Source: Rhynchopus sp. YZ270_cl-10 (lineage: Eukaryota; Euglenozoa; Diplonemea; Diplonemida; Diplonemidae). Taken from it: a stretch of 64,000 bases of DNA. A program made the position numbers and the translations under genes. The notes below the pieces were generated by a model, which did not search any database, had not been told where the DNA came from, and worked only from the letters and a program-made list of their open reading frames with translations. Where the stretch lies: NCBI GenBank assembly GCA_964035575.1, contig OZ037880.1, positions 1,302,001-1,366,000 on the forward strand, written 5' to 3'. This document shows, piece after piece, positions 61,901 to 64,000 of the stretch (within the stretch, counting starts at the first letter, position 1; each line of letters opens with the position of its first letter).

Positions 61901-63112
61901 GCAGAGCACATGCGTCAGCGTGAGGGGAAACACACACCGGCTCTTGCAGAGTCCGCATGGACGTACCACCTCCCGTCAGACAAGCACCCCTGTGCACCTG
62001 GGAAGGCACTTGGCAGGCTTGTAGAGTTGCGTGAGGTATTGACACCTGAGAACGTTGGCCCACTGACGTTCGGTGACGAAGCCATCATGATTGAGGCACG
62101 TGTGCGGATGCGGAGTGCAACGAAGTGGGCACGTATTGTCAACTTTGGGAACGGTGCAAAGGGGAGCGTCGTGTTCGGGCAGAGAAGGCTGTCGAAGAAG
62201 CTGGGCTTTGAGACACATTCCTTCGATTCGTGCAGCACAGCACAGGGGAGGCGGGTGAACTCACCTGTCGCATTGCCCGAGGACGAGGACGTATGGACGT
62301 GGGTGGCCTTCACACTGACGAAGGAAGGGGTGGCGACGATGTACCACAACAACGAACCGGTGATCCAGGTGAGTGGGGTGGCGCTGCCTGAGTTTGGTAC
62401 ACGTGTGAAGAACTACGTGAGGACACCGAAGAAGAGAAGCGGGGATGGCTGGGACGGAGACATCGAGTACCTTACCTTCAGCACCTGCTTCGTGCACTCG
62501 CCTGCGCTCCCCTCTGAGTGGCACTTCCACCTCCCGAAAGCGAAGCACCCGTGTGTGCCTGGGGAGGTGCTCGGGCGGATCGTGCAGGTCGAGGACGTGC
62601 TGCCAGGGGGCAGCGATGTTGGCCCGCTGACGTTTGGCGACGGAGCCATCATGATTGAGGCACTTGTGCAGATGCGGAATGCGACGAAGTGGGCCAGCAT
62701 CATCGACTTTGGGAACGGTGCTGCGAAGGGGAGCGTCGTGTTCGGGCAGAGAAGCGTCTCGAAGAAGCTGAGCTTTGAGTCGCACCCGTTTGAGGCATGC
62801 AGCACACAGCACGACACGCGGGATGTAAACTCACCTGTCGCATTGCCTGAGGCTGAGGATGTGTGGACGTGGGTGGCGTTCACATTGACAAAAGATGGAG
62901 TGGCGACGATATACCATAACAATGAACAAGTGATGCAGGTGAGTGGGGTGGCGCTGCCTGAGTTTGGTACACGTGTGAAGAACTACGTGCGGGGGAGCCG
63001 CTCGTCAGGGGATGGTGGTGAGTGGGACGGTGCGATCCGTCATCTGAGTGTGAGCACGTGTTTTGTGCACGATGCACCTGTTCCCCTTCCGCCTGTCGTT
63101 ATTCCACAGTGA
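58910..63112 (+). CDS. Secreted EGF-repeat - vWD-like - double LamG-like protein
   Basis: 1400 residues. A signal peptide (about 1-17, MLRTLVGLAVLWTVQSQ) is followed by EGF/tenascin-like Cys repeats (about 19-650). Seven units at 336-566 form a near-perfect 33-residue tandem array. At about 658 a vWD-like domain starts (IYGDPHYSNIDDRMYDHSG). A Cys-rich segment (about 885-1010) leads to two homologous LamG-like domains (about 1016-1200 and 1204-1391) that share long stretches such as SVVFGQR and VWTWVAFTLTK. No transmembrane helix is seen, so it is probably extracellular matrix or surface-associated, with adhesion or particle binding as the likely role. No intron is needed to read it. It stands where array B has its PB1/UBA gene, after a diverged array B spacer. 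Confidence 0.9.
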   Translation: MLRTLVGLAVLWTVQSQRCTSDTQCPPKQYCRDDSFVRGECRCHGDWKGVDCDCSATITCNGNGKCDANSECDCTPGWVGAGCDVDCEDARDCRGRGTCNMDGSCLCSDDWTGPRCDCSPSETCNSNGACDPSTFECTCAPGWTGVYCNIPCTPGACNSQGTCGTDQDCGQNQHCDDTFNCLCNPGWIGTNCDKPCALCNNNGYCDPKTTFGLPCICDDNYYGSWCEVFCDDAQCGQGKCEGITGALTACKCDGDWVDWNGATCACSPSVTCSGNGKCEGVLSKCKCDDGWVGTACEFPCDPATTCNGHGTCLPDATVPCQCEPNWHWNKYCSVFCDPSTTCSGNGACLGDGSCKCSDNWKRNDCSVFCDPAATCSGNGACLADGSCKCSDNWKRNDCSVFCDPSTTCSGNGACLGDGSCKCSDNWKRNDCSVFCDPSTTCSGNGACLGDGSCKCSDNWKRNDCSAFCDPSTTCSGNGACLGDGSCKCSDNWKRNDCSAFCDPSTTCSGKGVCLGDGSCKCSDNWVGNGCSIFCDPATTCSGKGVCLGDGSCKCWDTWVWADCSIPCDCWGRAPGPCIFDATTVSSDHDGFRCDCPARFDDATRCRECAPNYSGFDCEIHCTDDVTCHGNGQCSRNNAGRLCNCDAGYPTEFCGNTAMIYGDPHYSNIDDRMYDHSGIDDSGYYAYTDDEVSVTVWNYFCDEMLQTGRTAVERVAILQKSNGDMIEFKRTDTGMETSVKLTSCQAPFMNLSLWSPSIVLPSSMRYAAPQHERGATVSLLDAAGREKMLLTVSYAEFMPGRDPLLSYHLSVQAVLYQKRPVSLDGELGAFFLEAKNGNVLKKSTVTNTCLTGRSAAVLNTDEATTTIPTEAEELATCTSDAAREHALRCCASGQACGAWYAQCLFEECLHYMPGDEGCTDHMIDSLMFKEWGSEKSCFCPSETMTPDHVSQTCTLCKPHYYPLPGPGIVPADACTTLCTSEDCPEDSPYCNSRGECSTAEHMRQREGKHTPALAESAWTYHLPSDKHPCAPGKALGRLVELREVLTPENVGPLTFGDEAIMIEARVRMRSATKWARIVNFGNGAKGSVVFGQRRLSKKLGFETHSFDSCSTAQGRRVNSPVALPEDEDVWTWVAFTLTKEGVATMYHNNEPVIQVSGVALPEFGTRVKNYVRTPKKRSGDGWDGDIEYLTFSTCFVHSPALPSEWHFHLPKAKHPCVPGEVLGRIVQVEDVLPGGSDVGPLTFGDGAIMIEALVQMRNATKWASIIDFGNGAAKGSVVFGQRSVSKKLSFESHPFEACSTQHDTRDVNSPVALPEAEDVWTWVAFTLTKDGVATIYHNNEQVMQVSGVALPEFGTRVKNYVRGSRSSGDGGEWDGAIRHLSVSTCFVHDAPVPLPPVVIPQ
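59915..60607 (+). repeat. Seven 99-bp coding repeats (EGF units)
   Basis: Seven in-frame units of exactly 99 bp run from 59915. Units 1-5 are almost identical at DNA level; unit 2 has CDPAATC and LADGS variants. Units 6 and 7 share GKGVC and lose the NWKRNDC block. The pattern points to recent unequal exchange in the middle of the older EGF region. Confidence 0.9.
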
Positions 63113-63309
63113 TGGTGAGATGCACAAAGTCTACTGGCAGAATCAGGTAACAAAGCGTGTCATTAATATTTTCTTGCTCAAGTTTTATTATTTACTTGTT
63201 GAATCAACAAGTTGTCGATTTGTCTAAAACGTTTTTCTGACTCCCTCTCCCTCTCGCTTTCTCTTCTTTGACCGGAAAGTATATGAAATTGATTATTTTT
63301 TATTTTGCA

Positions 63310-63402
63310 CACCTGATTTGGCCGGTATCAACTTCCGGCAAACATCACCAAACAAATGCCCAACACCGACAAACACCGGCAAACATGGGTCAAAATCAGG
63401 TG
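63310..63402. repeat. 10-bp inverted repeat around a CCGG-rich core
   Basis: CACCTGATTT (63310-63319) is perfectly complementary to AAATCAGGTG (63393-63402). The 73 bp between them contain repeated CCGGCAAACAT motifs. This could be a small hairpin or a tiny non-autonomous element; no target duplication is clear. Confidence 0.35.
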
Positions 63403-63584
63403 GTTTATTTTATTTTTATTTTCCAAAAAGCTGAGCTGCATGGATGTACAAAGACTCGAGACCTTTCGAGTATTCGAAACTGAATAAAAAAAACTGGCCA
63501 CTCAGTATTCCAAGTGCTCGCCTCACCTATTTTTTTTTTTTAAATTTTTTTGAAAAATAATACTCGCTCTGGTTCCGTACTTCA

Positions 63585-63629
63585 TAGTCCGCCGGGTCCG
63601 CCTGAGCTGAGACGGACTATGGTGGACTA
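63585..63629 (+). other. Two-part hairpin downstream of the EGF gene
   Basis: TAGTCCGCC (63585-63593) pairs with GGTGGACTA (63621-63629) with one G-T wobble. Inside it GTCCG (63596-63600) pairs with CGGAC (63613-63617). The 45-nt structure is compact and GC-rich in an otherwise AT-rich region, so it could be a structured RNA or a protein-binding site. Confidence 0.4.
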
Positions 63630-64000
63630 ATCGTTTCCCCCCCCCCGTGCTCCCCACATTTCACACACATTACATTCACATCGATTTTTTGTTCATCATT
63701 GTGAGCAGCGGTTGGTGATTTTCGAGGGAAAAAAAGTGTGACTGAGTGTGGGGATGCGTTCAAGAATTAAATTCTTCCCCCGAAACCCCCTTTCGTCTCT
63801 GGTTTTCTTTTATCCAACGTCGAGTGGATCGTTAATAATTTTTGTGCTCCATTTTTGGTTTATTAGTTGTCGGATGTCGCGGCTGTGGCACACGCATTCA
63901 TTTGCCAACTTTTACTACTCAAAGATGCAATGTGGATGGACATAAAAGGCTCCATTGTTCTCGCTCCCACTGTTTTTGTTTTGCATTTCGCTGCTGTTTT

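Larger units (their letters stand above)
63113..64000. other. Downstream spacer to the window edge
   Basis: No gene is recognised. It is T- and A-rich, with an AATAAA near 63482. It also has two CCGGCAAACAT copies, a 10-bp inverted repeat spanning 63310-63402, a two-part hairpin (63585-63629) and a C-run near 63637. Confidence 0.7.

Noticed and set aside
1-63112. Kinetoplastid-like polycistronic array with trans-splicing, suggested by one-strand genes and pyrimidine tracts
   Set aside because: One gene has five ordinary cis-introns and no spliced-leader gene is seen; the idea cannot be excluded but is not supported.

Overview
The window looks like nuclear DNA of a free-living, phagotrophic or saprotrophic unicellular eukaryote. 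Several things suggest this: secreted multi-domain proteins with signal peptides, EGF-like, LamG and vWD-like modules, a PB1/UBA protein of the p62/NBR1 type, and one gene cut by five tiny cis-introns (45-52 bp, GTATG...CAG). Coding regions are GC-rich with a strong G/C third-position bias. Spacers are T-rich and full of pyrimidine tracts and microsatellites. Every well-supported gene is on the + strand. I cannot name the species.

Layout. (1) 1-19755: tandem array A, five near-identical 3.9-kb units, each with one gene for a secreted chitin-degrading enzyme. The protein is signal peptide - AA10 LPMO - CBM1-like - TAPVP linker - GH18 chitinase - CBM1-like. A sixth copy of the 5' flank alone sits in front of an unrelated secreted Cys-rich protein (19798-20547). 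(2) 21842-25856: a six-exon WD40 / PDZ-like / coiled-coil gene, the only clearly intron-containing gene. (3) 26546-54684: tandem array B, four near-identical 7.03-kb units. Each holds a secreted LamG / HExxH metallopeptidase-like gene and an intracellular PB1 - Cys/His repeat - UBA gene. (4) 54685-58750: a fifth, chimeric array-B member. Its promoter and N-terminal LamG half match array B, but the catalytic part is a SASA-type carbohydrate esterase followed by a bacterial-type Ig/cadherin-like module and a second LamG. Its downstream spacer is an old, diverged copy of the array-B spacer. (5) 58910-63112: a 1400-residue secreted EGF / vWD / LamG protein with homogenised 33-residue EGF repeats. 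(6) 63113-64000: non-coding DNA with two inverted-repeat structures.

How the parts fit (inference). The locus looks like an amplified island for extracellular digestion: oxidative plus hydrolytic chitin breakdown, a peptidase, a deacetylating esterase and adhesive EGF/LamG proteins. Both arrays are very young, because their copies differ mainly in microsatellite length. The sequence shows reuse of regulatory flanks and of N-terminal modules in front of new catalytic domains. The least expected protein is the PB1 - Cys/His - UBA product, which resembles a selective-autophagy receptor and has been amplified in lockstep with a secreted peptidase. A 51-nt hairpin-forming element found at two unrelated spacers, with an apparent empty site in array B, may be a small mobile or RNA element.
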